A DNA stretch of 64,000 bases from Alkalihalophilus pseudofirmus OF4 (GTDB lineage: Bacteria > Bacillota > Bacilli > Bacillales > Bacillaceae_D): contig NC_013791.2 of the NCBI RefSeq assembly GCF_000005825.2, positions 2,108,001-2,172,000 on the forward strand. Reading direction: 5' to 3'. Every line of letters starts with the position of its first letter. Position 1 is the stretch's first letter. Shown one piece after another: positions 8,168 to 18,893 of the stretch. Under the pieces are notes generated by a model that saw nothing but the letters and a program-made list of their open reading frames with translations, ran no database searches and had not been told where the DNA came from. A program made the translations under genes and the position numbers.

Positions 8168-9022
8168 TTAGTTTGATTCAGAATAATACATTAATGCAAT
8201 CGCACCAGGTCCGGTGTGAGTGCTGATAATCGGTGAAGTTGGGTAAATGGTGATATCAACTGACTCATTAATTGATTCAACGGATTGCTTTAATTTTGCA
8301 GCAAGTGCTTCTGCATCTGCATGAGCAATACCCACTTTTTTTACGACTCTTCCTTTTGTCTCATCAGCAAACGTCTTCGTTAGCGTCTGAATCATCTGCA
8401 TATGAGTACGTACCTTTGTAACAGGTGTATACACTCCATCCGCTAAAGAAGCAATCGGTTTAATTTTTAGTAAAGAGCCGAGTAATGCCTTCCCACGTCC
8501 AATTCTTCCGCCTTTTTTTAAGTACTCTAATGTATCAACCATTATAAATAATGATGTACCCTCACGTACCTTATCAATGGCTTTAATAATCTCCTCTACA
8601 GACTTCCCTTCCTTTGCTAGTTCAGCCGCTTTAACTACTTGAAAGGCTAAAGCTTGAGAAATAAATCGTGAATTAACAACGGTTACATCAGCATTACTCA
8701 TGTCTGCTGCAGTTTGTGCTGCATTCATCGTTCCACTCATACCATCTGTTATATGAATAGAGATGATCTTCACATCATCACCACTTGCTGCTAAACGGTT
8801 ATAGGTTTCTTCAAATACCCCAACTGCAGGCTGTGAACTTTTTGGTAATTCCTCACTCGCTCTCAGTTTATCCATAAATTCAGAAGCTGTTATATCAACC
8901 CCGTCTAAAAACGTCTCTTCTCCAAATGTTATCGATAAGGGAACAACCTCTATTCCATGCTTTGCAGCTAGCTCTGCAGGTAAATCACAAGTTGAATCCG
9001 TAACAATTTTTATCGTCGTCAT
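8168..9022 (-). CDS. DegV family fatty-acid-binding protein
   Basis: 284 residues. It begins MTTIKIVTDSTCDLP, the DegV signature, followed by VPLSITFGEETFLDG, the GMSGTMNAA block and YLKKGGRIGR. DegV/FakB proteins bind one fatty acid; in the Fak system a FakB partner presents exogenous fatty acid to the kinase FakA, though not every DegV paralogue is proven to do so. AGGAG precedes the ATG at 9022; codons upstream of that have no ribosome site. It lies about 20 nt upstream of brxC and may share its transcript. Confidence 0.85.
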   Translation of the reverse strand: MTTIKIVTDSTCDLPAELAAKHGIEVVPLSITFGEETFLDGVDITASEFMDKLRASEELPKSSQPAVGVFEETYNRLAASGDDVKIISIHITDGMSGTMNAAQTAADMSNADVTVVNSRFISQALAFQVVKAAELAKEGKSVEEIIKAIDKVREGTSLFIMVDTLEYLKKGGRIGRGKALLGSLLKIKPIASLADGVYTPVTKVRTHMQMIQTLTKTFADETKGRVVKKVGIAHADAEALAAKLKQSVESINESVDITIYPTSPIISTHTGPGAIALMYYSESN

Positions 9023-9174
9023 ATTCACATTCTCCTTTATCTTCCCGTTCGCTTGTCCCATTCTCGAAATGGGCAAAAAACTTCTCTCTAGTCCCTATCA
9101 TACCACATTTCTGACACCTTATCGGCTCTTAACCATGAATTATCTATGATCAATTAAGTGAATTTTTATTTAAA

Positions 9175-11301
9175 TCACTTCTCTATTGTAAAGCGGATCT
9201 CTTGATACGTTATATGATCTCCGAGTGCTTCTTTTATCGGTCGAAGCCTATCTGTTCCGATTTGTTCAGCAGCCTTTTCAATTTCCTTTCGAACCTCTTC
9301 TTCCACATAAGTTGGCAGCTTAAGATCGATGCCCTCATCTTTTGATTTAAGAATGTGGTTTAATACCGTTTGTTCGCTCAGCCCTCGCTCTTTTGCAATA
9401 TCCTCTACCTTCTGACCATCTTGAAACATCTTAATTGTGATGAGGTGGCTTCCTTTTGTTGCTTTCGTGCCTTTAGAACTTGAGCTTGATCTAGTTGCTG
9501 TTTCATTAATCATTGTTGTTTTTTGATCCTTAAACAAACTGAGTACATTCAAGAAAGTCTCACCATACCGCTCAAGTTTTTGTTCGCCCACTCCCTGTAT
9601 CATGGATAATTCCTCTTTAGTTAATGGAATATATTGACTCATCTGCTTGAGCGTTTTATCAGAGAACACCATATAAGGAGGGATATTTTCTTTTGCTGCA
9701 AGATTTTTTCTGCAATCCCGTAATGCTTCAAATACTTCATCATTTTCTTCTGCCTCTTCTTTTTGCAAAGCAACAAATTGATGAACTTGCTTTTCCCCTT
9801 TAAGAACAGGCAGAGCTAAATCAGTCAGCTGAAGTGTTGGATACTGTGAACCAGTGGGTTTAATGTATTTCTCGGCTGTTAAATAGTCAATAAACTCTGC
9901 CACATACTTTGCCGTATACCCGCTCATAATGCCATAGGTCGGAAGAGTATGAAGCTGCAGTTGTTTTATTTTTTGATTTTCAGAGCCAGCTAATACTTGA
10001 GCCACCATCATTTTTCCGAAGCGTTCCCTCATTCGTTTTATACAAGAGAAAACCATTTGTGCCTCTTTCGTTCGGTCCACTTTTTCTCCTTCACGGACAC
10101 ATGATGAGCACCTGCCGCAATCCGCTTTAGACACATCCCCAAAATAGCTTAAGATGTACGTCATTAAGCAGCCTTCCGTATGAATATAAGACGTCATTTG
10201 TTGAAGCTTCTCATACTCTTGAGCTTTACGGTCTTCTGTCAGCTCAGATTGTTCAATTAAAAAGGATTGAACACGAATATCTTGAGGGCTGAACAAGAGT
10301 ACACATTCACTATCTTCTCCGTCTCGTCCGGCACGACCAGCCTCTTGGTAATATGATTCGATTGTACGCGGCATATTGTAGTGGACAACGTACCTGACAT
10401 TACTTTTATCAATCCCCATCCCAAACGCATTGGTCGCTACCATCACACTTACTTGATCATGCAAAAAAGCTTCTTGATGTCGTGCTCTTTCATTTTCATT
10501 CAGTCCACCGTGATACATTGCTGCCTGAATATCGGCCTCTTGTAACTTATGATACAGCTGTTCCACTTCTTTACGTGTATTTGCATAAATAATCCCGGCT
10601 TCGCTTTTATGGGTTTGTACATACTGTTTCACATAGCGCCATTTATCTATTCCCTTTAATACCTTTAACGTTAAATTCTCACGATTAAAACCGGTGACAA
10701 CCGTATTCTCGTTTTGGATGTCTAGATGATTTTGGATGTCTTTTTGTACTGCCTCAGTGGCTGTAGCAGTTAAAGCTAAGACTGGCGGCCTTTGATTAAA
10801 ATTGTTGAGCCACGCTGAAATCCCTAAATAGCTCGGTCTAAAATCATGCCCCCATTGAGACAAACAATGGGTTTCATCAATAGCTACTAATGAAAGCGGA
10901 ATTGAAGCTAGCAGTTGTTGGAAGAATGGCTGCACTAAGCGTTCGGGCGCAACATACACCAGTTTATACTCACCTGTCTGAATAAGACTGATCCGTTCTT
11001 CTTCCTCTTCTCTTGTTAATGTACTATTTAAATATGTAGCTGCTATATTAAGCTGATGAAGGGCATCTACTTGATCTTTCATTAATGATATTAATGGCGA
11101 GATCACCAATGTTACTCCTTCAAGAGTAAGGGCTGGAATTTGATAACAAAGCGATTTCCCCCCGCCTGTAGGCATAATCCCAAGCGTATCTTTTTGGGCT
11201 AACACCTGTTCAATAATTTGTTGTTGACCATACCTAAAGGAATCATAGCCATAATACGTTTTTAGAATCTGTTCTGCCTCATGCATTTTCTCTATACTCA
11301 A
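9175..11301 (-). CDS. recQ: ATP-dependent DNA helicase RecQ
   Basis: 708 residues. Walker A is MPTGGGKSLCYQIPA; motif II reads DETHCLSQWGHDFRPSY, with T where DEAH is usual. AGRAGRDG of motif VI is intact. The RQC zinc cysteines (GCLMTY, CGRCSSC) are present, an HRDC-like domain spans about 520-600, and a C-terminal helix-turn-helix-like block (VEDIAKERGLSEQTVLNHI) closes the protein. It unwinds DNA 3'-5' in recombinational repair. A TTG start is preferred: GGGGAG lies 6 nt upstream. Confidence 0.9.
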   Translation of the reverse strand: MSIEKMHEAEQILKTYYGYDSFRYGQQQIIEQVLAQKDTLGIMPTGGGKSLCYQIPALTLEGVTLVISPLISLMKDQVDALHQLNIAATYLNSTLTREEEEERISLIQTGEYKLVYVAPERLVQPFFQQLLASIPLSLVAIDETHCLSQWGHDFRPSYLGISAWLNNFNQRPPVLALTATATEAVQKDIQNHLDIQNENTVVTGFNRENLTLKVLKGIDKWRYVKQYVQTHKSEAGIIYANTRKEVEQLYHKLQEADIQAAMYHGGLNENERARHQEAFLHDQVSVMVATNAFGMGIDKSNVRYVVHYNMPRTIESYYQEAGRAGRDGEDSECVLLFSPQDIRVQSFLIEQSELTEDRKAQEYEKLQQMTSYIHTEGCLMTYILSYFGDVSKADCGRCSSCVREGEKVDRTKEAQMVFSCIKRMRERFGKMMVAQVLAGSENQKIKQLQLHTLPTYGIMSGYTAKYVAEFIDYLTAEKYIKPTGSQYPTLQLTDLALPVLKGEKQVHQFVALQKEEAEENDEVFEALRDCRKNLAAKENIPPYMVFSDKTLKQMSQYIPLTKEELSMIQGVGEQKLERYGETFLNVLSLFKDQKTTMINETATRSSSSSKGTKATKGSHLITIKMFQDGQKVEDIAKERGLSEQTVLNHILKSKDEGIDLKLPTYVEEEVRKEIEKAAEQIGTDRLRPIKEALGDHITYQEIRFTIEK

Positions 11302-11390
11302 CAGCCTCTCCCCTTTTCAAATGGATGATAAAAATGAATATTATGGGCACATTATACGTAATAACCATACGTTAGAAAGGTGTGTTCCTG

Positions 11391-11657
11391 ATGAACTTTA
11401 CGTTAAAACAAAAGAATACCATCGGATTGATTATTGTTGCCTTGATTTATTTAGCTCCTGTCTTGATTATGATTGCAACAAGAGATACATTTCTTCATTC
11501 AGTCGAACGTTTCCCGCTTGACTTCTCATTATACTTTGCTGTTTTACTTGGGGCAATCATTGTCAATTACTCTTTAAAATCAATGAAATTTCTTGCTGTG
11601 GTGATGCTCGCAGCTGGTGCAGGCCTTGCTGTATATGCTTTTTATTACTTATTATAA
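11391..11657 (+). CDS. small polytopic membrane protein, unrecognised
   Basis: 88 residues with three hydrophobic segments: IGLIIVALIYLAPVLIMIA, FSLYFAVLLGAIIVNY and FLAVVMLAAGAGLAVYAFYY. ATG 11391 has AAAGG upstream at a long spacing; GTG 11382 is an alternative. It is transcribed divergently from recQ and lies upstream of ykpA. Function unknown. Confidence 0.5.
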   Translation: MNFTLKQKNTIGLIIVALIYLAPVLIMIATRDTFLHSVERFPLDFSLYFAVLLGAIIVNYSLKSMKFLAVVMLAAGAGLAVYAFYYLL

Positions 11658-11730
11658 TCATTTTTCGAATCGCATTTTATGATGTTTTTTTGAGAAAACA
11701 GCTCTTTGGCTATCCTCTTGTTGTTAGGAA

Positions 11731-13364
<1,634 letters not shown>

Positions 13365-13371
13365 TAAGTTA

Positions 13372-13401
13372 AGCCGCTAGTTATTCACTAGCGGCTTTTT
13401 T
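13372..13401 (+). terminator. terminator of ykpA
   Basis: Perfect 10-bp arms AGCCGCTAGT/ACTAGCGGCT, 5-nt loop, followed by six T. Confidence 0.9.
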
Positions 13402-13438
13402 AAATTGAACTATTTTGTTTTTAATTCAGTACGTGAAA

Positions 13439-14437
13439 TTATAATTGAATCAGCCCGATTGCCTTCCTCACTTTAGCAATCGTTACCTGCGCTGATTCTT
13501 GCGTTTTTTTAGCCCCTTCTCGTAAAATGTCATCCACATCGATATCACTGTAGGCCAGAGCGCGCTTTTGCATCGGTTCTGTCAGCTCAATGATAGATTC
13601 ACTAAGCATTTGCTTACACCTTACACATCCTATATTTGCATCGCTGCATCTCTTCTCTATATCTTTCCTCACTTCTTCATTGGAAAAATAGGAATGGAGA
13701 TGATATACATTACAGCCATCTACTGTCGGGTGGCCGGGATCGCTTAGATGGGTACGTGTTGGATCAGAATAAGCTCTCTTCACTTTATTTTCGATTGTTT
13801 CTTTTGAATCTTGCAGAGAAATATAGGTTTTCGCCCCTAATGATTTACTCATTTTTCCTTTTCCGCCTAATGAGGGTACCCTCGCCTCTTTTTCAACCAT
13901 TCCGTTTGGCAAAGTCAATATTTCTCCATACATAGAATTAAATTTGCGTGCGATATCTCTTGCGATTTCGATGTGCACAAGCTGATCTGCTCCAACAGGC
14001 ACCTTATGAGCTCCGTGAATAAACATATCAGCTGCCATTAAGACCGGATACCCTACTAACCCATAACTAACGTGATCAGCATGCTGTTTTGCTTTTTCTT
14101 TAAATGTGGGACATCTTAACAGCTCACCAATATGCATAACCATACTCAAGTAAAGATGTAATTCACTTATCTCAGCAGCCAATGATGATTGGGCGTAAAT
14201 CGTTGCCTGATTTGGGTCAAGGCCGGCTCCTAAATAACTTCTCACTGCATCACGTGTCCTTGGTTTTATTAATTCGGGCTTAGGATGTGTCGTTAACGCA
14301 TGCAAATCAACTATAAAAAAGTAAGCCTCATATTCTTTTTGCAGCCTATGAATGTCCTTCATCGCTCCTATATAATTTCCAAGGTGGAGATCGCCTGTTG
14401 GTCTGATCCCTGATACTAATGTTTGTTTTTGAGTCAT
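13439..14437 (-). CDS. trpS: tryptophanyl-tRNA synthetase with probable 4Fe-4S motif
   Basis: 332 residues. SGIRPTGDLHLGNYIGA holds the HIGH-type motif and KGKMSKSLGAK the KMSKS loop, so it charges tRNA-Trp. Unlike the usual Bacillus enzyme it has four cysteines near the anticodon-binding region, C242, C264, C271 and C274 (C-x21-C-x6-C-x2-C). That is nearly the C-x22-C-x6-C-x2-C ligand set described for Thermotoga maritima TrpRS. Hence this may be the iron-sulfur subtype; a second, standard trpS could exist elsewhere. AAGGAG precedes ATG 14437 by 8 nt. The gene sits behind a Trp T-box leader. Confidence 0.9.
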   Translation of the reverse strand: MTQKQTLVSGIRPTGDLHLGNYIGAMKDIHRLQKEYEAYFFIVDLHALTTHPKPELIKPRTRDAVRSYLGAGLDPNQATIYAQSSLAAEISELHLYLSMVMHIGELLRCPTFKEKAKQHADHVSYGLVGYPVLMAADMFIHGAHKVPVGADQLVHIEIARDIARKFNSMYGEILTLPNGMVEKEARVPSLGGKGKMSKSLGAKTYISLQDSKETIENKVKRAYSDPTRTHLSDPGHPTVDGCNVYHLHSYFSNEEVRKDIEKRCSDANIGCVRCKQMLSESIIELTEPMQKRALAYSDIDVDDILREGAKKTQESAQVTIAKVRKAIGLIQL

Positions 14438-14526
14438 CACTATCTCTCCTTATTTGTTTTATTCATGTCGGAAAAAGTCTTTGCCACCACCAATCAGAAT
14501 CCATGACGATCACCCCCTTTAATAAA

Positions 14527-14800
14527 TAAAAAAAGCCCTCCACATCCTATACAAGGACGGGAGAACCCGTGGTACCACCTTTATTGGTTTATATGCACAA
14601 CTTAATAAACCCGCTTACACCGTCTCATTTTTATGAAACAGCGTCCCCTGATAACGTCGGGACTAACACGATACAGCCTACTTGTTATGTTCAGCCTACA
14701 GCTCAAAAGTCCATTCCATACACAGCCAGCACTCGTTTCCACCTGCCACGAGCTCTCTTAAGAAGGCTTTATGTATGTACTCCTCTTTCTCATCGCTTTT
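14527..14800 (-). ncRNA. T-box leader (Trp specifier) upstream of trpS
   Basis: The minus strand carries the hallmark T-box sequence AAGGTGGTACCACG (14568-14581), then a terminator hairpin (about 14533-14565) and a T run. Upstream lie stem I features: AGAGAGCT, the GGTGGAAACGAG apical region and a specifier loop reading GAATGGACTTTTGAGC. The specifier codon TGG is at 14711-14713, consistent with tRNA-Trp sensing. Uncharged tRNA-Trp should stabilise the antiterminator and turn trpS on. Confidence 0.93.
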
Positions 14801-14832
14801 TTTATGTACGTACATGTATCATCTTTTAAGAA

Positions 14833-14861
14833 AGTATATGCTACTATTGGCTGTTCTGCAA
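14833..14861 (-). promoter_or_regulatory. promoter of the trpS T-box transcript
   Basis: On the minus strand TTGCAG (14861-14856), 17-nt spacer, TATACT (14838-14833). The start point would fall about 25 nt before stem I of the T-box. Confidence 0.7.
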
Positions 14862-14957
14862 TCTCTTTTACTAATTCTTACAAAATACATGTACCCTGCT
14901 TACAAGCTATATGAGTCGTGATATGATAATAGGAATGGATGTGTGGAGGGATGATGG

Positions 14958-15872
14958 ATGAGCGTTAAACAAGCCTATCTTTATGCTGTCTTAGGCGCAG
15001 CTCTTTGGGGGATTATCGGTTTATTTGTGCAGCCCCTTTATTCATATGGCTTTACAGCTTGGGAAATAGTCGCAATACGAGCAATCTTTTCTGCGCTCTT
15101 GCTAGTGGGCTATTTGATTATTACAAATAGAAAGATGCTAAGGATTCACATTCGCGATCTGCCTTTATTTATTGGTACCGGTATTATCAGTATTGTATTC
15201 TTTAATTGGTGTTTCTTTACCGTGATTGATCAATCAAATCTATCGCTGGCAGTTGTCCTTTTATATACGGGCCCATTTTTTGTAACGCTTTTATCGCGGA
15301 TATTTTTTAAAGAATGGTTAACACCGAATAAAGTAACAGCCCTAGTGCTGACAATTATAGGCTGTGCGTTTGTCGTTGGTCTTCTCCCAAGCTTTAACAC
15401 AGTAATTACTCCGTATATACTGCTAGTTGGTATTGGATCTGGGTTCTTTTATGCCTTGTACAGCATATTTGCTAAAGTGAGTTCGAAACGATATTCTTCA
15501 ATGACCATTACTACGTATTCGTTTATTTGTGCAGCTATGTTTATGATTCCTACATCAGGGTTATGGAACAAAGCTCATTTATTCGCTCAGATAGATGTAG
15601 TCGGTTATGGACTCGGGCTGGCCTTTTTCCCCACTGTTTTAGCTTACTTGCTTTATACACGTGGCTTAGCCGAGATCGAATCCAGCCGGGCTTCTATTTT
15701 ATCTACAATTGAACCTGTGGTAGCAATCGGCATCGGATTTCTCATTTTCAAAGACCAATTATCACTGATTCAATGGTTCGGAGTAGCTCTTGTTCTCTTC
15801 TCTATCTTTTTAGTTTCAAAGCCGGATAAAGCACGCTCTATAAAAAAACAGACACCCAAGCATGCCGTGTAG
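14958..15872 (+). CDS. EamA-family (DMT superfamily) transporter
   Basis: 304 residues with ten predicted membrane helices in two EamA repeats. The first repeat opens AYLYAVLGAALWGIIGLF; the second has YALYSIFAKVSS, and AEIESSRASILSTIEPVVA is the typical end-of-repeat block. These are inner-membrane drug/metabolite exporters; substrate not predictable. GGAGGG and GATG lie just before the ATG. Single-gene transcript ending in a terminator that overlaps its stop codon. Confidence 0.85.
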   Translation: MSVKQAYLYAVLGAALWGIIGLFVQPLYSYGFTAWEIVAIRAIFSALLLVGYLIITNRKMLRIHIRDLPLFIGTGIISIVFFNWCFFTVIDQSNLSLAVVLLYTGPFFVTLLSRIFFKEWLTPNKVTALVLTIIGCAFVVGLLPSFNTVITPYILLVGIGSGFFYALYSIFAKVSSKRYSSMTITTYSFICAAMFMIPTSGLWNKAHLFAQIDVVGYGLGLAFFPTVLAYLLYTRGLAEIESSRASILSTIEPVVAIGIGFLIFKDQLSLIQWFGVALVLFSIFLVSKPDKARSIKKQTPKHAV

Positions 15873-15884
15873 GGTGTCTGTTTT
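15843..15884. terminator. terminator overlapping the EamA stop codon
   Basis: Arms AAAACAGACACCC and GGGTGTCTGTTTT around a 14-nt loop; A- and T-tracts on either side let it serve both the plus-strand gene and the minus-strand gene ending at 15886. Confidence 0.8.
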
Positions 15885-15885
15885 C

Positions 15886-16071
15886 TTATGATTTGCGTTT
15901 TATATCAACATACTGCATAATCTCTTTACTGTTTCTATACTTCGGATTGTTCGTGCGCGTTGAATCTCTTAAATCAGAGGTGTACGTAATCTCGAAGTTC
16001 TGAAGCTTCTCAAGGTCTTTCATAAAATCAACTAATTCTTTTTGATCTCTCCCGCTGACTCTCACTCTCAT
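15886..16071 (-). CDS. small DUF3970-like protein
   Basis: 61 residues from ATG 16071 (AAAGGGG upstream), beginning MRVRVSGRDQKELVDFM and ending with a basic tail. The opening strand plus helix resembles the DUF3970 (YvzF-type) family of short Bacillus proteins; function unknown. The in-frame start at 16110 has no ribosome site. Confidence 0.55.
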   Translation of the reverse strand: MRVRVSGRDQKELVDFMKDLEKLQNFEITYTSDLRDSTRTNNPKYRNSKEIMQYVDIKRKS

Positions 16072-16130
16072 TTTGCATTCCCCTTTCATACGTACGCTAT
16101 CATAGATCAAAAGATGAAAATTGGCAACAA

Positions 16131-16160
16131 AAAAATACCTGATAAATCTTCAGGCATTTT
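16131..16160 (-). terminator. terminator of the dedA gene
   Basis: Minus-strand arms AATgCCTGA and TCAGGtATT around a short loop, followed by a T run. It abuts the stop codon of the DedA gene. Confidence 0.65.
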
Positions 16161-16780
16161 CATTGATCATTAGGCTGCTGCTTTCTGTGACGTTCTCTCC
16201 TGTATTTAATAAAGGTATAAATGCCAAATAAGATCGCAATTCCTATTAATGTGTAAATTAATTGTTGAACAAATGAGGACCAGTCTTTAATCGAACGTCC
16301 GTAATGAAATCCAATCCAATAGTAAAGGTTCATCCAAACAAAAGCAGAACTAAATCCGATCGCCGCAAAACGTTGATAGGAAATAGCTGACAACCCTACA
16401 CTAAATGGCACCGCATGCCTGATAAAAGGAAAAAAGTAACTAAACGATGCTGCCTTTAATCCATAACGATCAAGCAGCTCTTTTCCCTTTAATGCCCGCC
16501 TATACCAAATCGACCGTTCTTCTTTAATAGGAATGGATTTAGTACCTAAGAAATGACCAACGATATAAAGGGAGGTCCCGTGCACTAGAATGCTTGCATA
16601 AACGACAAACATAGCTGGGATAGGCTCTACATAAGCAGTGGTAGCAATCAGACCTCCACTCATCAGGAGGATTTCATTTGGGACTGGAAAAAAGAATAAT
16701 CCGATTGAAAAAATCAGAAACAAGGCCATATAACCAAGACTTTGGATAAAAGAGATCATTTCAGTAAAAGCAACCATCAT
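16160..16780 (-). CDS. DedA family membrane protein
   Basis: 206 residues, four to five membrane helices. Signature blocks: FFPVPNEILLMSGGL and the later FSYFFPFIRHAVPFSVGLSAI, with the F-x-P-x-x-R motif typical of DedA/SNARE-associated proteins. The basic tail (KYRRERHRKQQ) should be cytoplasmic. Family members are lipid scramblase/flippase-related proteins tied to envelope homeostasis and antimicrobial tolerance. GAGGGGG lies just before the ATG. Confidence 0.85.
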   Translation of the reverse strand: MMVAFTEMISFIQSLGYMALFLIFSIGLFFFPVPNEILLMSGGLIATTAYVEPIPAMFVVYASILVHGTSLYIVGHFLGTKSIPIKEERSIWYRRALKGKELLDRYGLKAASFSYFFPFIRHAVPFSVGLSAISYQRFAAIGFSSAFVWMNLYYWIGFHYGRSIKDWSSFVQQLIYTLIGIAILFGIYTFIKYRRERHRKQQPNDQ

Positions 16781-16862
16781 GGCCCCCTCTCATTTTTCCC
16801 TATATATCTAGTTTAGTAGAATGACCATATTGAAGCAATCAATACGTCTTTCTCAATCGAAC

Positions 16863-16890
16863 ATAAAAAAGACAGTGATCCCACTGTCTT
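16863..16890 (-). terminator. terminator overlapping the stop of the DUF6501-like gene
   Basis: Perfect 9-bp arms AAGACAGTG/CACTGTCTT with loop ATCC, T run on the minus strand. Confidence 0.8.
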
Positions 16891-17089
16891 AATTCTTAAA
16901 ATACTCTTTGTAATACCCACCCATTTTACCAGTGTTATCAATGACAAAATAAAATTCATCCGTTTCATTTTTAAGCTCGTATGTTTTGCCTTTCGTTAAA
17001 GCACGATCGACCATGTATTTTTTTGCATCCGTATGTACACATTCCACTGTACGAATCGTTTGTTTATCCATCCACGTTTTGTGAAGCAT
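16889..17089 (-). CDS. small DUF6501-like protein
   Basis: 66 residues: MLHKTWMDKQTIRTVECVHT, then a beta-rich GKTYELKNETDEFYFVID and a C-terminal GYYKEYF. It matches the short DUF6501 family as I remember it; function unknown. Gap 17090-17336 upstream holds no further gene; it is AT-rich and probably carries promoters for this gene and the BCCT gene. Confidence 0.6.
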   Translation of the reverse strand: MLHKTWMDKQTIRTVECVHTDAKKYMVDRALTKGKTYELKNETDEFYFVIDNTGKMGGYYKEYFKN

Positions 17090-17336
17090 AATATCCCCTC
17101 CTTTTTCTGCTTATTTCATTATAAATAGAATTGTTAGTTGAAGCAAATGATTTCAAAAACATGGCCTTGAGAGAATAGCTTTTGTGCTTTATTAGAATGC
17201 TAATAATAAGGCTCGTCCTACAGTGATTAAAATTTAAGTATTTTGCCTATTAATGATACGTTTTACCCAGCTTTATTTATATGGTAGGGTAATAAAGTTA
17301 TTTTTATTTCGGATAGTTATATAGGAGGTTATATTT

Positions 17337-18851
17337 TTGAATAAACAAACAATTGATTGGCCGGTCTTTATCATTAGCGGCGGGGCTTTGATCTTATTCG
17401 TACTAGCTTCATTTATATCAGCTGAAGGAGTTGCCAATTATGTAGATGCTACATTCAATTGGTCTGCAGCCTATTTCGGTGCCTTTTGGCAAGTATTTAT
17501 ACTTCTAACGTTCTTGATTGCACTTGGGTTATTGTTTTCAAAGTACGGGTCTGTTCGTCTCGGAAGAAGTGAAAAACCAGAAACAAGTACATTTAAATGG
17601 ATCTCCATGATAATGTGTACGTTACTCGCAGGCGGAGGAGTTTTTTGGGCTGCCGCTGAGCCGATCTATCATTTTCTAGAGACGCCGCCTATGTACGGTG
17701 ATATTCCGCCTGGTCAGCAGGAGACAATCGTTCCAGCTCTTGCTCAATCTTTTCTTGATTGGGGATTCTCTGCTTGGGCGATTTTAGGTACATTAGGTGT
17801 AGTAGTACTTATGTATGGCTATTCTAAGGGATTGCCTTTTAAACCTCGAACTTTGCTTTACCCTCTAGTAGGTAAAAACATCATGAATAAAAACAATGTA
17901 TTAGGTATTGCGGTAGATTCATTCTCCATTATTGCCGTAGCTGCTGGTACCATTGGTCCGATCGGTTTTCTTGGATTACAAGCAGCATATGGGTTAGATT
18001 CCTTATTTGGCATTCCAAATACATTTCTCACTCAGTTATTGATTATTTTTGGATTAGTTGCGATTGCAGGGATCTCTGCAGTAACCGGGATTCATCAGGG
18101 AATTCAATGGCTAAGCCGATTTAATATAATCTTTACTCTCGTCCTCGTCGTCATTGTATTATTAGTAGGACCAGCTGGCTTTATTATTGATTCATTTGTT
18201 GGAACATACGGTGTTTACCTGCGCGATTATTTTGAACTGAGTTTATATCGAGGTGATACAGGCTGGTTATCATTTTGGACGATTTTCTTTTGGGGATGGT
18301 TTATCGGGTATGGTCCAATGATGGCTATTTTTATCAGCCGTATCTCTCACGGCCGTACGATTAGAGAACTATTTATTGCCGTAATTGTTATTGCCCCTCT
18401 TGTGACGAACTTTTGGTTCACTGTTGTAGGAGGCTCCGGAATCTTCTTTGAACTCCAAAATCCTGGTTCAGTCAGCGAACCGCTTTATGAAGCCGGGCTG
18501 CCCGCTTCCATGATTGCTATTGTCACTCAATTGCCGTTTGGTTTTTGGATCGCTGCTGCGTTTTTATTAGTAACCATTGTGTTTGTTGCGACTACTACAG
18601 ATTCGATGTCTTATACCATTTCAATGACAGTAACAGGAAGCAGTACACCAGCTAAATCGATTCGATTGTTTTGGGCGCTTTCAATGGGTGCTGTAGCTGC
18701 AGTGCTATTATATTTAGGAGAAGGCAGTATTAATGCTCTTCAATCCTTTATTGTCTTTACTGCAGTCCCTGTCTCATTGATCATGCTCCCTACGTTGTGG
18801 CTTGCTCCTAAAGTTGCGAAGAAAATGGCTAAAGATCAAGGAATTCTATAG
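17337..18851 (+). CDS. BCCT family betaine/choline/carnitine-type transporter
   Basis: 504 residues, about 12 membrane helices. Family marks: GGGVFWAAAEPIYHF in the early part and FWGWFIGYGPMMAIFISRIS plus HGRTIRELF later. The usual substrate-box tryptophans are partly replaced (GYGPMMAIF where WAPFVGMFIARIS-like sequence is common), so the substrate may differ from glycine betaine. TTG start with AGGAGG 8 nt upstream. It is probably an osmolyte uptake carrier, fitting a halotolerant host (inference). Confidence 0.85.
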   Translation: MNKQTIDWPVFIISGGALILFVLASFISAEGVANYVDATFNWSAAYFGAFWQVFILLTFLIALGLLFSKYGSVRLGRSEKPETSTFKWISMIMCTLLAGGGVFWAAAEPIYHFLETPPMYGDIPPGQQETIVPALAQSFLDWGFSAWAILGTLGVVVLMYGYSKGLPFKPRTLLYPLVGKNIMNKNNVLGIAVDSFSIIAVAAGTIGPIGFLGLQAAYGLDSLFGIPNTFLTQLLIIFGLVAIAGISAVTGIHQGIQWLSRFNIIFTLVLVVIVLLVGPAGFIIDSFVGTYGVYLRDYFELSLYRGDTGWLSFWTIFFWGWFIGYGPMMAIFISRISHGRTIRELFIAVIVIAPLVTNFWFTVVGGSGIFFELQNPGSVSEPLYEAGLPASMIAIVTQLPFGFWIAAAFLLVTIVFVATTTDSMSYTISMTVTGSSTPAKSIRLFWALSMGAVAAVLLYLGEGSINALQSFIVFTAVPVSLIMLPTLWLAPKVAKKMAKDQGIL

Positions 18852-18857
18852 CAAAAT

Positions 18858-18890
18858 AAAGCAGCCTATCAATGAGATAGGCTGCTTTTT
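18858..18890. terminator. bidirectional terminator between bcct and odhB
   Basis: Perfect 13-bp arms AAAGCAGCCTATC/GATAGGCTGCTTT, 5-nt loop, T-tract and A-rich flank; serves both convergent genes. Confidence 0.9.
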
Positions 18891-18893
18891 GTA

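Noticed and set aside
11382-11390. GTG 11382 as start of the small membrane protein
   Set aside because: Possible, but the ATG at 11391 starts a normal helix and the GTG lies too close to the AAAGG site; left as an alternative.
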